Part shown: positions 1 to 6,245 of the stretch, one piece after another | Numbering within the stretch: the stretch's first letter is position 1 | Layout: the number at the start of each line of letters is the position of its first letter | DNA from: Clostridia bacterium | Lineage (GTDB): Bacteria > Bacillota > Clostridia > Oscillospirales > Acutalibacteraceae | Direction of reading: 5' to 3' | DNA length: 6,746 nucleotides | Assembly: GCA_017442445.1 (NCBI GenBank) | Contig: JAFRZS010000058.1 | Coordinates: 1 to 6,746 of the forward strand | Notes under the pieces: generated by a model | Told to the model about the DNA's origin: nothing | Databases searched by the model: none | Seen by the model: only the letters and a program-made list of their open reading frames with translations | Position numbers and translations under genes: made by a program

Positions 1-1746
1 ATTGAAGATTTTACAAGAGTATTTTATAACGAAGATGTAAAACGAAGACTAAATGATATTTTCGGACAAGGGATTTTAGAAAATTATTTGTCAAAGTGGA
101 TTGATGATATCAACGGAAATGTAAAGACCGATGAATTGTCAGAATATTTTGATAAAGGAATTACAAAGTTTAAAAAAGCTGCAGTGTTAGCTTCTGCATC
201 TGTCGTTTTTCAGCAACCTATGGCAATAGCAAGAGCAACCGCATATATTGATTTCAAATATTTTGCGACAAATCCTAAACTGATTAAGCATAAGGAAACT
301 TGGGAGGAAGTCAAAAAATATGCTCCTGTTGCAATAGTCAAAGAAATAGGCGGTTTTGATACCCGAACAGGTCGGTCGGCTGTTGACTGGATTAACGGAA
401 AAAAGAGTATTGATGATTGGCTATCAAAGCCTGCGGCTTATGCTGATGAAATGGCATGGTGTTGGATATGGGAAGCGGTCAAGAAAGAAACAAGGACAAA
501 AACAAATCTCAAGCCGGGTTCAGAGGAATTTTTTAAAGCGGCAGGAGAACGTTTTACCGAGGTCGTGACATTGACTCAGGTTTATGATTCTGTTTTTGCA
601 AAAAGTGCCTTTATGCGTTCTCAGAACGGTGTGGTAAAATTAGCAACATCATTTATGTCTGAACCTACAAAGTTAGGGAATATGCTTGTTGATGCAGGTG
701 TACAAGGTAAACGCGGTAATAAAAAGTTTACTGTAAGAGTAATAAGAGGAGTGCTTCTTTCAATGATTCTTACAGTTGCCGCAAAATCGCTTGTTTATGC
801 CGCAAGAGATGACGACGAGGATGAATCCTATGCAGAAAAGTATGCAGGTGCATTTTCAGGTTCACTTATAGATGAACTCAATCCGTTATCACTGTTCCCA
901 ATTTTGCGAGATATAGGGTCCCTGATTACAGGATACGATATTGAACGAAGTGATATGGCTGTATATTCCGATGTGATTACATCTTTCAAAAAGCTTCTTT
1001 CGGCTGATGAGCTTGGATGGGAAGAAATACGAGACTTCGGCGGTGCTGTAGCTGCTGCTTTCGGATTTCCGTTAAAAAATATTATCAGAGATATAGAGAG
1101 TGTAATCAATGTGTTCAATACTGCCATCAACGGTCCTGATACAACACCTGAAGGTCTGAAACGTGCAATCAGAGAAGCAATAACCGGCAAGAAGGGCTCA
1201 AAGCAAAGACAAGTATTTGATGCATATCTCAGCGGTGACGAAGATGAAATTGAAAGAGTATTGGAAATGTACGACGATGATGAATCCGAAGTCGCGAGTG
1301 AGATAACATCAGCTGTCAAAGAATACTACATAAGCGGAGAGATTGACAGTAATACTGCTACTCAATACTTAGTTGTGTATGCTGGCAAGGATTACGATGA
1401 TGTATATTGGGATATAAGAAAATGGGATTATATCTCAGAGAACGGCTCTGAGGACGGCTACAGCAAGTATGGTAGCTTTTATACTGCAGTTGAAACAGGT
1501 GTAAACTTACGGGCGACAATCAATGAATATATTTCCAACGGTGTAAATAAGAGCGACCTTGCAGGTCAGATAACAGAGCATTTCAAACCAATATTTAAGA
1601 AGATGTCTAAAACCGAAAGAGCAAGACTGCAATCTTATCTTCTGAATGCTTATGAGATGATACTTACTGATGGTATGACAGCTGCAGAGAAAGAAGCATT
1701 TAGAACCCAAAAGAAAAAAGATATAAGCAAATGGCTTGAAGAATAA
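1..1746 (+). CDS. C-terminal part of a giant phage polyvalent/internal virion-like protein (5' partial)
   Basis: The frame is open from base 1 with no start signal, so this is the end of a longer protein; a TTG at 88 is an unlikely start because no ribosome site precedes it and coding continues upstream. About 581 residues are present. Counting from the window edge, an FQQP motif lies near residue 70 in a small-residue-rich helix. One hydrophobic segment (about 248-268) is followed by an acidic DDDEDE run. An NPLSLFPILRD block starts near residue 294 and leads into a GYD motif. The last ~200 residues are charged and helical. These traits resemble the C-terminal regions (LPD38-like) of large phage polyvalent proteins, which are thought to be packaged in the head and ejected with the DNA. 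A tape-measure or other minor structural protein is an alternative. Its place directly upstream of the tail-tip genes, with its own terminator, fits a late virion gene. No catalytic motif is visible, so the role is inferred. Confidence 0.62.
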   Translation: MEDFTRVFYNEDVKRRLNDIFGQGILENYLSKWIDDINGNVKTDELSEYFDKGITKFKKAAVLASASVVFQQPMAIARATAYIDFKYFATNPKLIKHKETWEEVKKYAPVAIVKEIGGFDTRTGRSAVDWINGKKSIDDWLSKPAAYADEMAWCWIWEAVKKETRTKTNLKPGSEEFFKAAGERFTEVVTLTQVYDSVFAKSAFMRSQNGVVKLATSFMSEPTKLGNMLVDAGVQGKRGNKKFTVRVIRGVLLSMILTVAAKSLVYAARDDDEDESYAEKYAGAFSGSLIDELNPLSLFPILRDIGSLITGYDIERSDMAVYSDVITSFKKLLSADELGWEEIRDFGGAVAAAFGFPLKNIIRDIESVINVFNTAINGPDTTPEGLKRAIREAITGKKGSKQRQVFDAYLSGDEDEIERVLEMYDDDESEVASEITSAVKEYYISGEIDSNTATQYLVVYAGKDYDDVYWDIRKWDYISENGSEDGYSKYGSFYTAVETGVNLRATINEYISNGVNKSDLAGQITEHFKPIFKKMSKTERARLQSYLLNAYEMILTDGMTAAEKEAFRTQKKKDISKWLEE

Positions 1747-1759
1747 GCCGACAACAATT

Positions 1760-1787
1760 AGGAGGGGTTTGGATACCCCTCCTTTTG
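1760..1787 (+). terminator. Rho-independent terminator
   Basis: A perfect inverted repeat (GGAGGGGT at 1761-1768, ACCCCTCC at 1775-1782) encloses a 6-nt loop, with one extra A-T pair at the base, and is followed directly by TTTT. It begins 14 nt after the stop codon of the large upstream gene. It should end that transcript and separate it from the tail-tip/lysis gene set, unless read-through or antitermination occurs. Confidence 0.88.
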
Positions 1788-1821
1788 TGTTACCATAAAA
1801 ATATAAAGATGTATAAAAAAC

Positions 1822-1828
1822 AGGAGAG
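1822..1828 (+). promoter_or_regulatory. Ribosome binding site of the BppU-like gene
   Basis: AGGAGAG lies 9 nt before the ATG at 1838, inside a very AT-rich leader. It supports that ATG as the start. I could not identify a well-spaced promoter in the 50 nt between the terminator and this site. Confidence 0.75.
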
Positions 1829-1837
1829 TAAAAGTAT

Positions 1838-2806
1838 ATGAGCGAATCTCTTTACAGAATATCACTTGATTTGCATGAAACCCATTCACAAGCTTGTTTG
1901 AATGTAAAACGAACTGATTCATATAGAGCAATTATAGCAACATTGATGGAAGGCGGAAAACCTTACAGAATAGAAAACGGCTGTTCCGCCTATTTTACGG
2001 CAAAAAAGCCTGACGGGAAATTTATATATAACGACTGCATAATCGCAGATAATAAAATTATATACGAAATAACAAAACAGACTACCGCTGTTGTCGGTAT
2101 AACAGAGTGTGAAATAGCCTTATATAACATTGACGGAAAGATGATAACTTCGCCGAGCTTCAGTATTCTTGTTGATACAAAAGTATATAACGGTGAAGAA
2201 ATAGTTTCGTCAGATGAAGTTTTGTTTGTTGAAAACTTGATAGCAAAGACTCGTGAGGTTGAATACAAACTTGAAAACGGCGAGTTCAAGGGTGACAAAG
2301 GTGACCCGGGTCCCAAAGGCGACAAAGGTGATAAAGGTGAAACTGGGGATAAAGGTGAGCAGGGAGAAAAAGGAGAACCCGGTGAAAAAGGCGATAAGGG
2401 TGACAAAGGTGATAAAGGTGAAACCGGGGAGAAAGGTGAGCAGGGAGAAAAAGGAGAACCCGGCGAAAAAGGCGATAAGGGTGACAAAGGTGATAAAGGC
2501 GAAGCCGGGGAGAAGGGAGAGCAAGGAGAACAGGGGATACAGGGTGCATCGGGTGTATATATCGGAAGCGGCGAAATGCCCGATGGATACAATGTACAAA
2601 TAGATCCGAATGGCAATGCTGTCAATCTTGCAACAGAAGAGTTTGTAAGAGAAGAAATAATACAATACACAACCGAAAAAACCGACTATGCTATAAACAC
2701 GGCAAAAAGTTACACAGATAAACAAATCGGCGATATAAACTCAGTTATTGAAGCGGTCAACACTAAACTCGCAACTCTTGTTGAAGTCGGGGGTGATAGC
2801 TTATGA
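1838..2806 (+). CDS. BppU-type baseplate/tail fibre protein with collagen-like stalk
   Basis: This 322-residue protein has three parts. Residues 1 to about 135 match the BppU N-terminal domain (the upper baseplate protein of lactococcal phages), with a beta-rich pattern, a KPDG motif near 56-59, and an S-F-x-I-x-V strand near its end. Residues 152-238 are 29 unbroken Gly-X-Y triplets, mostly GDK, GEK, GEQ and GEP, which is a collagen-like triple-helical stalk and implies a trimer. The C-terminal part has a YIGSGEMPDGYN linker near 241, then a helical segment rich in heptad-like hydrophobics (about 265-315). The likely role is a tail-tip fibre that attaches to the baseplate by its N-terminus and presents or connects receptor-binding parts. 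It is the first gene after the terminator. Its stop overlaps the next start by 4 nt (ATGA at 2803), indicating translational coupling. The collagen part is encoded by near-identical 81-bp repeats. Confidence 0.85.
   Translation: MSESLYRISLDLHETHSQACLNVKRTDSYRAIIATLMEGGKPYRIENGCSAYFTAKKPDGKFIYNDCIIADNKIIYEITKQTTAVVGITECEIALYNIDGKMITSPSFSILVDTKVYNGEEIVSSDEVLFVENLIAKTREVEYKLENGEFKGDKGDPGPKGDKGDKGETGDKGEQGEKGEPGEKGDKGDKGDKGETGEKGEQGEKGEPGEKGDKGDKGDKGEAGEKGEQGEQGIQGASGVYIGSGEMPDGYNVQIDPNGNAVNLATEEFVREEIIQYTTEKTDYAINTAKSYTDKQIGDINSVIEAVNTKLATLVEVGGDSL
2318..2530 (+). repeat. 81-bp tandem repeat encoding the collagen-like stalk (about 2.6 copies)
   Basis: Units begin at 2318, 2399 and 2480; the third is partial and diverges after about 2530. 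Each encodes 27 residues, or nine Gly-X-Y triplets. Units one and two differ at only a few positions (for example GAT versus GAG at the GDK/GEK triplet, and ACT versus ACC). Near-identity at synonymous sites points to recent duplication rather than selection on the protein alone. The period is a multiple of three, so loss or gain of a unit keeps the frame and only changes stalk length. Confidence 0.88.
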
Positions 2807-3573
2807 AAGATCTTGATGTAAACTTGCTTGAATTAGTTGATTATACAGCAGAGGTTGAAAAACAGAGGGAAAATCTTGCTGACATTCTCACCGAGAAAGG
2901 CATTGAAGCGGATAAATCGGAGTTTTTAAATACACTCATTCCAAAAGTAGCAGATATTAAGAGTGGTGGAGATACTGAGTATATAAATAACTTAGTTGAA
3001 AGAAATGTAAATATTACTAAATTACCTAATGGTATAACAACTATCGGTGATTATGCTTTTTATTATTGTAATGTTTTAACTATAAATGAGATTTCAGACA
3101 CAGTAACTAGTATAAAAACATATGGATTTTGTAACTGTTTAGGATTAACAGATATATCTGGTGTAAATGTTACTGCTATTGGAAATGCCGCTTTTAGTGG
3201 GTGTAAAAATTTAAAAACTGTATATCTTCCTAAAGTTCAATATGCTCCCTGGTATAGTTTTTATAATTGTAATTCATTAGAAACATTAACATTAGGAACA
3301 TTAACAACTACACATAATCAAGCTTTTCAAAGTTGTAATAAATTAAAAAATATAACAATCGGAGAGGGAACTAACTCAACCTTAGATTTACATTGGAGTA
3401 CAGAATTAACTAAAGAAAGTATATATGGAATGATTGAAAATGTAGCAGATATGACTGGTAAAACCGCACCTAAAATGATAGTGCATGATAATTGTGTAGC
3501 AATAGATGAAGAGCATCTAAGCATGATTAATTCAAAGAACTGGGAACATAATTTCGTATTGTTGGAGGGTTAA
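2803..3573 (+). CDS. Tail-associated BspA-type leucine-rich repeat protein, putative receptor binding
   Basis: The 256-residue product starts at an ATG overlapping the previous stop, 6 nt after a GGGGGTGA ribosome site. Residues 1 to about 55 form a helical charged segment ending in LIPKVADI, a likely virion-attachment part. Residues about 75-190 contain five BspA-type (LRR_5) repeats with a hallmark aromatic-x-x-Cys motif: AFYYC (85-89), GFCNC (108-112), AFSGC (130-134), SFYNC (152-156), AFQSC (174-178), spaced 22-23 residues. Residues about 203-256 form a cap with NVADMTGKT and a final NSKNW motif, as often follows such repeats. BspA repeats in bacteria and protists mediate surface or protein binding. 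Here, placed in a tail-tip operon and lacking a signal peptide, the protein is probably an adhesin on the virion. The repeat region is much more AT-rich than both ends and uses TTA for 13 of 14 leucines, versus 2 of 8 in residues 1-50, suggesting an imported module. Confidence 0.8.
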   Translation: MKDLDVNLLELVDYTAEVEKQRENLADILTEKGIEADKSEFLNTLIPKVADIKSGGDTEYINNLVERNVNITKLPNGITTIGDYAFYYCNVLTINEISDTVTSIKTYGFCNCLGLTDISGVNVTAIGNAAFSGCKNLKTVYLPKVQYAPWYSFYNCNSLETLTLGTLTTTHNQAFQSCNKLKNITIGEGTNSTLDLHWSTELTKESIYGMIENVADMTGKTAPKMIVHDNCVAIDEEHLSMINSKNWEHNFVLLEG

Positions 3574-3574
3574 A

Positions 3575-3877
3575 ATGATAAAAGTTGAAAATTCAAACAT
3601 AGAAATACCCAACCTTACCGATGCAAGAGCATATATTGACGATTATGGAAAAGTAATTGTTGAGATGAATGAAGGTTTCGAAATGTGGGATAAATCCGAC
3701 TATATAACAGACGGTGTATATACAGAGCCGTTGCCCGAAGAAACTGTTTACTATACAATGTTATCTCTTTCTCCTGTTCGTGATTATTCTTTGCTTATTC
3801 AGAAAGGTATTGAACCTCAGAATATTGATGCTATGAAAATTGAAGCTTATGACATCTTGATGGGGGTGCAGAAATGA
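3575..3877 (+). CDS. Unknown 100-aa phage tail-region protein
   Basis: I do not recognise a family for this protein. The ATG sits 1 nt after the previous stop, with GGAGGG at 3564-3569 giving 5-nt spacing. The product is acidic and has no signal peptide, transmembrane segment or cysteine. The N-terminal half looks beta-rich (for example KVIVEMNEGFEMW, residues about 26-38). The C-terminal half looks helical and includes SPVRDYSLLIQKG (about 66-78) and a helix ending in MGVQK. Its stop overlaps the next start by 4 nt. Being locked between the LRR protein and the carbohydrate-binding protein, it may be a small structural adaptor or assembly factor of the tail tip. That role is inferred only from position. 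It is very probably a real gene, given its ribosome site, coupling and neighbour-like codon use. Confidence 0.72.
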   Translation: MIKVENSNIEIPNLTDARAYIDDYGKVIVEMNEGFEMWDKSDYITDGVYTEPLPEETVYYTMLSLSPVRDYSLLIQKGIEPQNIDAMKIEAYDILMGVQK

Positions 3878-4287
3878 GCATAGTTGACGAAGCAAGAGAG
3901 TACAGAACTTTTATTGAAGCGAAAGCTTCTACCTTTGATGATAAAGAAGCAAGTCAAGTAGTCAAGCTCTATCCGAAGCTTAGCGAAAGCGGAGAGCTTA
4001 TAAAAGCGGGTACCCGAATAAATTGGAACGGCATACTCAAACGTGCATCTGTTGATTTGTGGGACACCGAAGAAAATAATCCGGATAATGCACCTGCACT
4101 TTGGGAAGATATTGAATACAGAGATGGCTACAGAATTATTCCCGATGTTATTACCGTCGGAACAGCATTTGCAAAAAATGAAATCGGTTGGTGGGAAAAT
4201 GAATTGTACCAATCAACACTTGATGCAAATGTCTTTACACCCCAAATGTACCCGGCAGGGTGGAATAAATTAAGTGAGGTGATATGA
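3874..4287 (+). CDS. Small phage carbohydrate-binding (CBM5/12, chitin-binding type 3-like) protein
   Basis: The 137-residue product starts in an ATGA overlap, with GGGGGTG at 3862-3868 as ribosome site. Residues 1-35 are helical with a DDKEASQ segment, as in small phage proteins that precede such modules. Two short repeats follow. Module one (about 42-80) has KAGTRINWNG and, after a spacer, NNPDNAPALWEDI. Module two (about 93-134) has VGTAFAKNEIGWWENELYQS and later YPAGWNKL. This pattern of a glycine/aromatic strand, a W- or Y-containing strand, an N-P or Y-P turn and a closing W is that of the chitin-binding type 3 (CBM5/12) fold found in many Firmicute phage tail proteins (XkdW-like in position). 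The ligand is unknown; bacterial wall or capsule glycans are more likely than chitin. It directly precedes the SGNH hydrolase, so the two may act on the same surface polymer. Confidence 0.7.
   Translation: MSIVDEAREYRTFIEAKASTFDDKEASQVVKLYPKLSESGELIKAGTRINWNGILKRASVDLWDTEENNPDNAPALWEDIEYRDGYRIIPDVITVGTAFAKNEIGWWENELYQSTLDANVFTPQMYPAGWNKLSEVI
4276..4283 (+). promoter_or_regulatory. Ribosome binding site that selects the SGNH hydrolase start
   Basis: GAGGTGAT lies 5 nt before the ATG at 4289. A nearer ATG at 4284 overlaps the previous stop but is in a different frame and ends after two codons, so 4289 is the real start. The site lies within the last codons of the upstream gene. Confidence 0.72.
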
Positions 4288-4288
4288 T

Positions 4289-5641
4289 ATGATTCCGATA
4301 TTACGAGTAAGAGATGAAAACGGAAACACAACCGATATCCCCGCGATTAAAGGCGATGACGGAATCGGAATAACCAAAACCGAAATCAACTCAGACGGAG
4401 AGCTTGTGATTACATATTCAGACGGAAGGGTTGAAAACCTCGGTGTGATTACGGATAAAAAAATAGCCGCAGGTACAGTTATATCTGACAATAAGTTTGA
4501 TAATAACTTCGATGAAAGCGGCTATTATGATGTGACAACCAACGGCGCAGAAGTCGCCGCATCAAATTACAAGAGAACATCAAAATACTATGAGTTTGGT
4601 GATGCTTATGGTGGGAATGTGTATCTTGTCATTTCGGCACTTGAGACCACAGTAGCAGGAGCAAATGTAGTTGTATTGGTATATGATGAAAGCAAGAATT
4701 ATGTAGGTAATGATCAGGCCGCCGGTAATACTGTTGCAAAATTATCAAGCGGAAAATTTACAACCGGTAAATACTTCCGAGTATATAAAAAGAATAGCTT
4801 TACCGGACAAGTCTATGTATCGGTGACACAGCCGGGTGACGTAAATTCCGTTGATTATACATACGAAGTCAGCGGTGACAACGAAACAGACGAATATGCA
4901 AAGCCACTCAAAGGGAAAGTTATAGTCAATTTTGGTGACAGTATATTCGGTAAAAGAAGACCTCCCGAAGATATATCTACGAAGTTAGCAGAGCTGACAG
5001 GTGCAACGATACATAATTGCGGTTTCGGCGGTTGTTGCATGTCAACGCACACAAGCGAATATTATGCACCGTTTAGTATGCATAGCTTGGCAACGGCAAT
5101 ATCAACAGGCACATGGGATTCGCAGGATAACGCAATCGCAACAGGTACGGATATGCCAAGCTATTTTTCAGAAACATTGGAGCTTTTAAAGAATACTGAC
5201 TTTAATAAAGTTGATATTGTAACAATCGCATACGGCACAAACGATTGGAATTTTGGCATGAATATTGATAATTCCGAGAACGACAAGGATTTATCAACAT
5301 TTGCAGGAGCTTTGCGATATAGCATAGAAACATTGTTGACGGCATATCCACATTTAAAAATCTTTATATGTTCACAAACATACAGATTTTTCATAGATGC
5401 CAATAACAACTTTGTTGATGATTCCAATACACACAGCAATACTCACGGTGTAAAGCTTACGGATTTTGTTGCAAAAACAAAAGCGGTAGCGGAAGAATAT
5501 TGCATACCGTTTATTGATAACTATAACATCGGAATGAATAAATACAACAGAAGTATTTACTTTGCGGCACATGACGGAACACATCCTCTGACAACAGGAT
5601 GCCATTTGATTGCTTGTAACATAGCGAATGAGTTGTTTTGA
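4289..5641 (+). CDS. Tail-associated SGNH/GDSL-family hydrolase
   Basis: The 450-residue protein combines virion-attachment and enzyme parts. Residues 1 to about 55 contain IKGDDGIGI and GELVITYSDG, an N-terminal linker type seen in phage tail proteins. Residues about 65-195 are a beta-rich domain with no clear family. The SGNH domain spans about 208-450 and shows all expected blocks: NFGDSI with nucleophile Ser218, CGFGG with the block II glycine (about 245-248), YGTNDW with Asn318 (316-319 is the GxND block), and DGTHP with Asp429 and His432. The catalytic Ser-Asp-His set and oxyanion Gly/Asn are therefore intact. Such enzymes are esterases, often de-O-acetylating cell-surface polysaccharides. 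As a late tail gene without a signal peptide, this one probably trims capsule or wall glycans during adsorption. The exact substrate cannot be read from sequence. A pure receptor-binding role is less likely, as the active site is complete. Confidence 0.87.
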   Translation: MIPILRVRDENGNTTDIPAIKGDDGIGITKTEINSDGELVITYSDGRVENLGVITDKKIAAGTVISDNKFDNNFDESGYYDVTTNGAEVAASNYKRTSKYYEFGDAYGGNVYLVISALETTVAGANVVVLVYDESKNYVGNDQAAGNTVAKLSSGKFTTGKYFRVYKKNSFTGQVYVSVTQPGDVNSVDYTYEVSGDNETDEYAKPLKGKVIVNFGDSIFGKRRPPEDISTKLAELTGATIHNCGFGGCCMSTHTSEYYAPFSMHSLATAISTGTWDSQDNAIATGTDMPSYFSETLELLKNTDFNKVDIVTIAYGTNDWNFGMNIDNSENDKDLSTFAGALRYSIETLLTAYPHLKIFICSQTYRFFIDANNNFVDDSNTHSNTHGVKLTDFVAKTKAVAEEYCIPFIDNYNIGMNKYNRSIYFAAHDGTHPLTTGCHLIACNIANELF

Positions 5642-5650
5642 GGGAGGTGA
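5642..5650 (+). promoter_or_regulatory. Strong ribosome binding site before the small membrane protein
   Basis: GGGAGGTGA, a near-full match to the 16S 3' end, lies 5 nt before the ATG at 5656. It excludes the upstream TTG at 5638, which would place the site inside the coding region. It is the strongest Shine-Dalgarno sequence in the window and marks the entry to the lysis cassette. Confidence 0.85.
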
Positions 5651-5655
5651 TTAAA

Positions 5656-5997
5656 ATGTACATAGACGGACATACGATTGTCCTTTGGGGTGGCATCCTC
5701 TCTGCCATAATTGCTTTTATAACTCTTTTTTGGAAGCTGTTCAAGTGGATAAACCACCAAAAAGAACAGGATGAGGAGATTAAACTCCTAAAAACAATGC
5801 ATAAGCAAGATATCAAAGACTTAAAGGACAAGCATGAGCAAGACAACAACAGCACACAGGATGAGCAGACAATAGTAATTTACGGATTACTTGCTTGTCT
5901 AAAGGGTTTACAGGAACAGGGCTGTAACGGCCCTGTGACAGAAGCTATCGGAAAGATTGAAAAACATATAAATCAAAAAGCACACAGAAAGGATTAA
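5656..5997 (+). CDS. Small one-pass membrane protein of the lysis cassette (holin-associated)
   Basis: From the ATG at 5656 the product is 113 residues. Residues about 8-28 are one hydrophobic membrane span containing WGG and FITLFW. Residues about 34-65 are highly charged with heptad spacing, a likely coiled coil (KEQDEEIKLLK, then KDLKDKHEQD). Residues about 75-95 carry a compact motif, GLLACLKGLQEQGCNGPVT, which I recall from small proteins next to holins in Clostridia phages; the tail is basic. In several Firmicute phages an XhlA-type membrane/coiled-coil protein is paired with an SPP1/XhlB-type holin. Position here is equivalent, but the order is span first and coil second. It may be a holin partner, an antiholin or a second holin; these cannot be separated from sequence. 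It lies 14 nt after the SGNH gene and 4 nt before the holin. Confidence 0.8.
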   Translation: MYIDGHTIVLWGGILSAIIAFITLFWKLFKWINHQKEQDEEIKLLKTMHKQDIKDLKDKHEQDNNSTQDEQTIVIYGLLACLKGLQEQGCNGPVTEAIGKIEKHINQKAHRKD

Positions 5998-6001
5998 AAT
6001 T

Positions 6002-6244
6002 ATGAAAATTGAAAAAGGAACAATCATCAGAACAGTATTGCTTGTAATCTCATTTATCAATATGGGATTGGAAATGGCAGGTAAAGGCGTACTTCCGTTC
6101 AGCAACGAAGAAGTATCCGCGTTTGTATCATACATATGGGCGGCCGTAAGTGCCATCGTTGCCTGGTGGAAAAACAACTCCTTCACAAAACAGGCAATCG
6201 AAGCGGATAAAGTTTTAAATAAACTCAAGAAAGCAGGGAAGTAA
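6002..6244 (+). CDS. SPP1/XhlB-family phage holin
   Basis: The 80-residue product has the length and pattern of the SPP1 holin family. Residues 5-25 form a first hydrophobic segment starting at GTIIRTVLLVISFIN. A short loop with GVLPFSNEEV follows, then a second membrane segment (about 38-56). The family hallmark WWKNNSFTKQA is at 55-65, and the end is lysine-rich. Holins of this class accumulate in the inner membrane and open at a set time to release the endolysin. An AAAGGA-type ribosome site ends about 8 nt before the ATG. The next gene, the endolysin, begins 1 nt after the stop, giving the usual holin-endolysin order. Confidence 0.9.
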   Translation: MKIEKGTIIRTVLLVISFINMGLEMAGKGVLPFSNEEVSAFVSYIWAAVSAIVAWWKNNSFTKQAIEADKVLNKLKKAGK

Positions 6245-6245
6245 T

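Noticed and set aside
88..90. TTG at 88 as start of the large protein
   Set aside because: The same frame is open back to base 1 with coherent helical protein sequence, and no ribosome site precedes the TTG.
828..1319. 163-residue minus-strand open frame inside the large upstream protein gene
   Set aside because: No ribosome site, no domain pattern, and it lies entirely within a convincing plus-strand gene.
1785..1817. Possible sigma-A promoter (TTGTGT with TATAAA)
   Set aside because: The gaps are about 11 or 21 nt, outside the normal 16-18 nt range, and AT-rich leaders give such matches by chance.
2318..2530. CRISPR-like repeat array
   Set aside because: The repeats are contiguous, in frame, encode Gly-X-Y triplets, and have no unique spacers.
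1990..2725. Long minus-strand open frames opposite the collagen-like region, with Ser/Pro/Leu- or Phe-rich repeats
   Set aside because: They are the complement of the Gly-X-Y repeat, have low-complexity products, no ribosome site, and lie fully under a well-supported gene.
2990..3400. Variable region of a diversity-generating retroelement, suggested by many Asn codons in a host-recognition gene
   Set aside because: No template repeat, reverse transcriptase or accessory gene is visible, and the Asn and A/T richness is explained by the LRR consensus and low GC.
5638..5655. TTG start at 5638 for the small membrane protein
   Set aside because: The strong GGGAGGTGA site lies downstream of it and is ideally spaced for the ATG at 5656.
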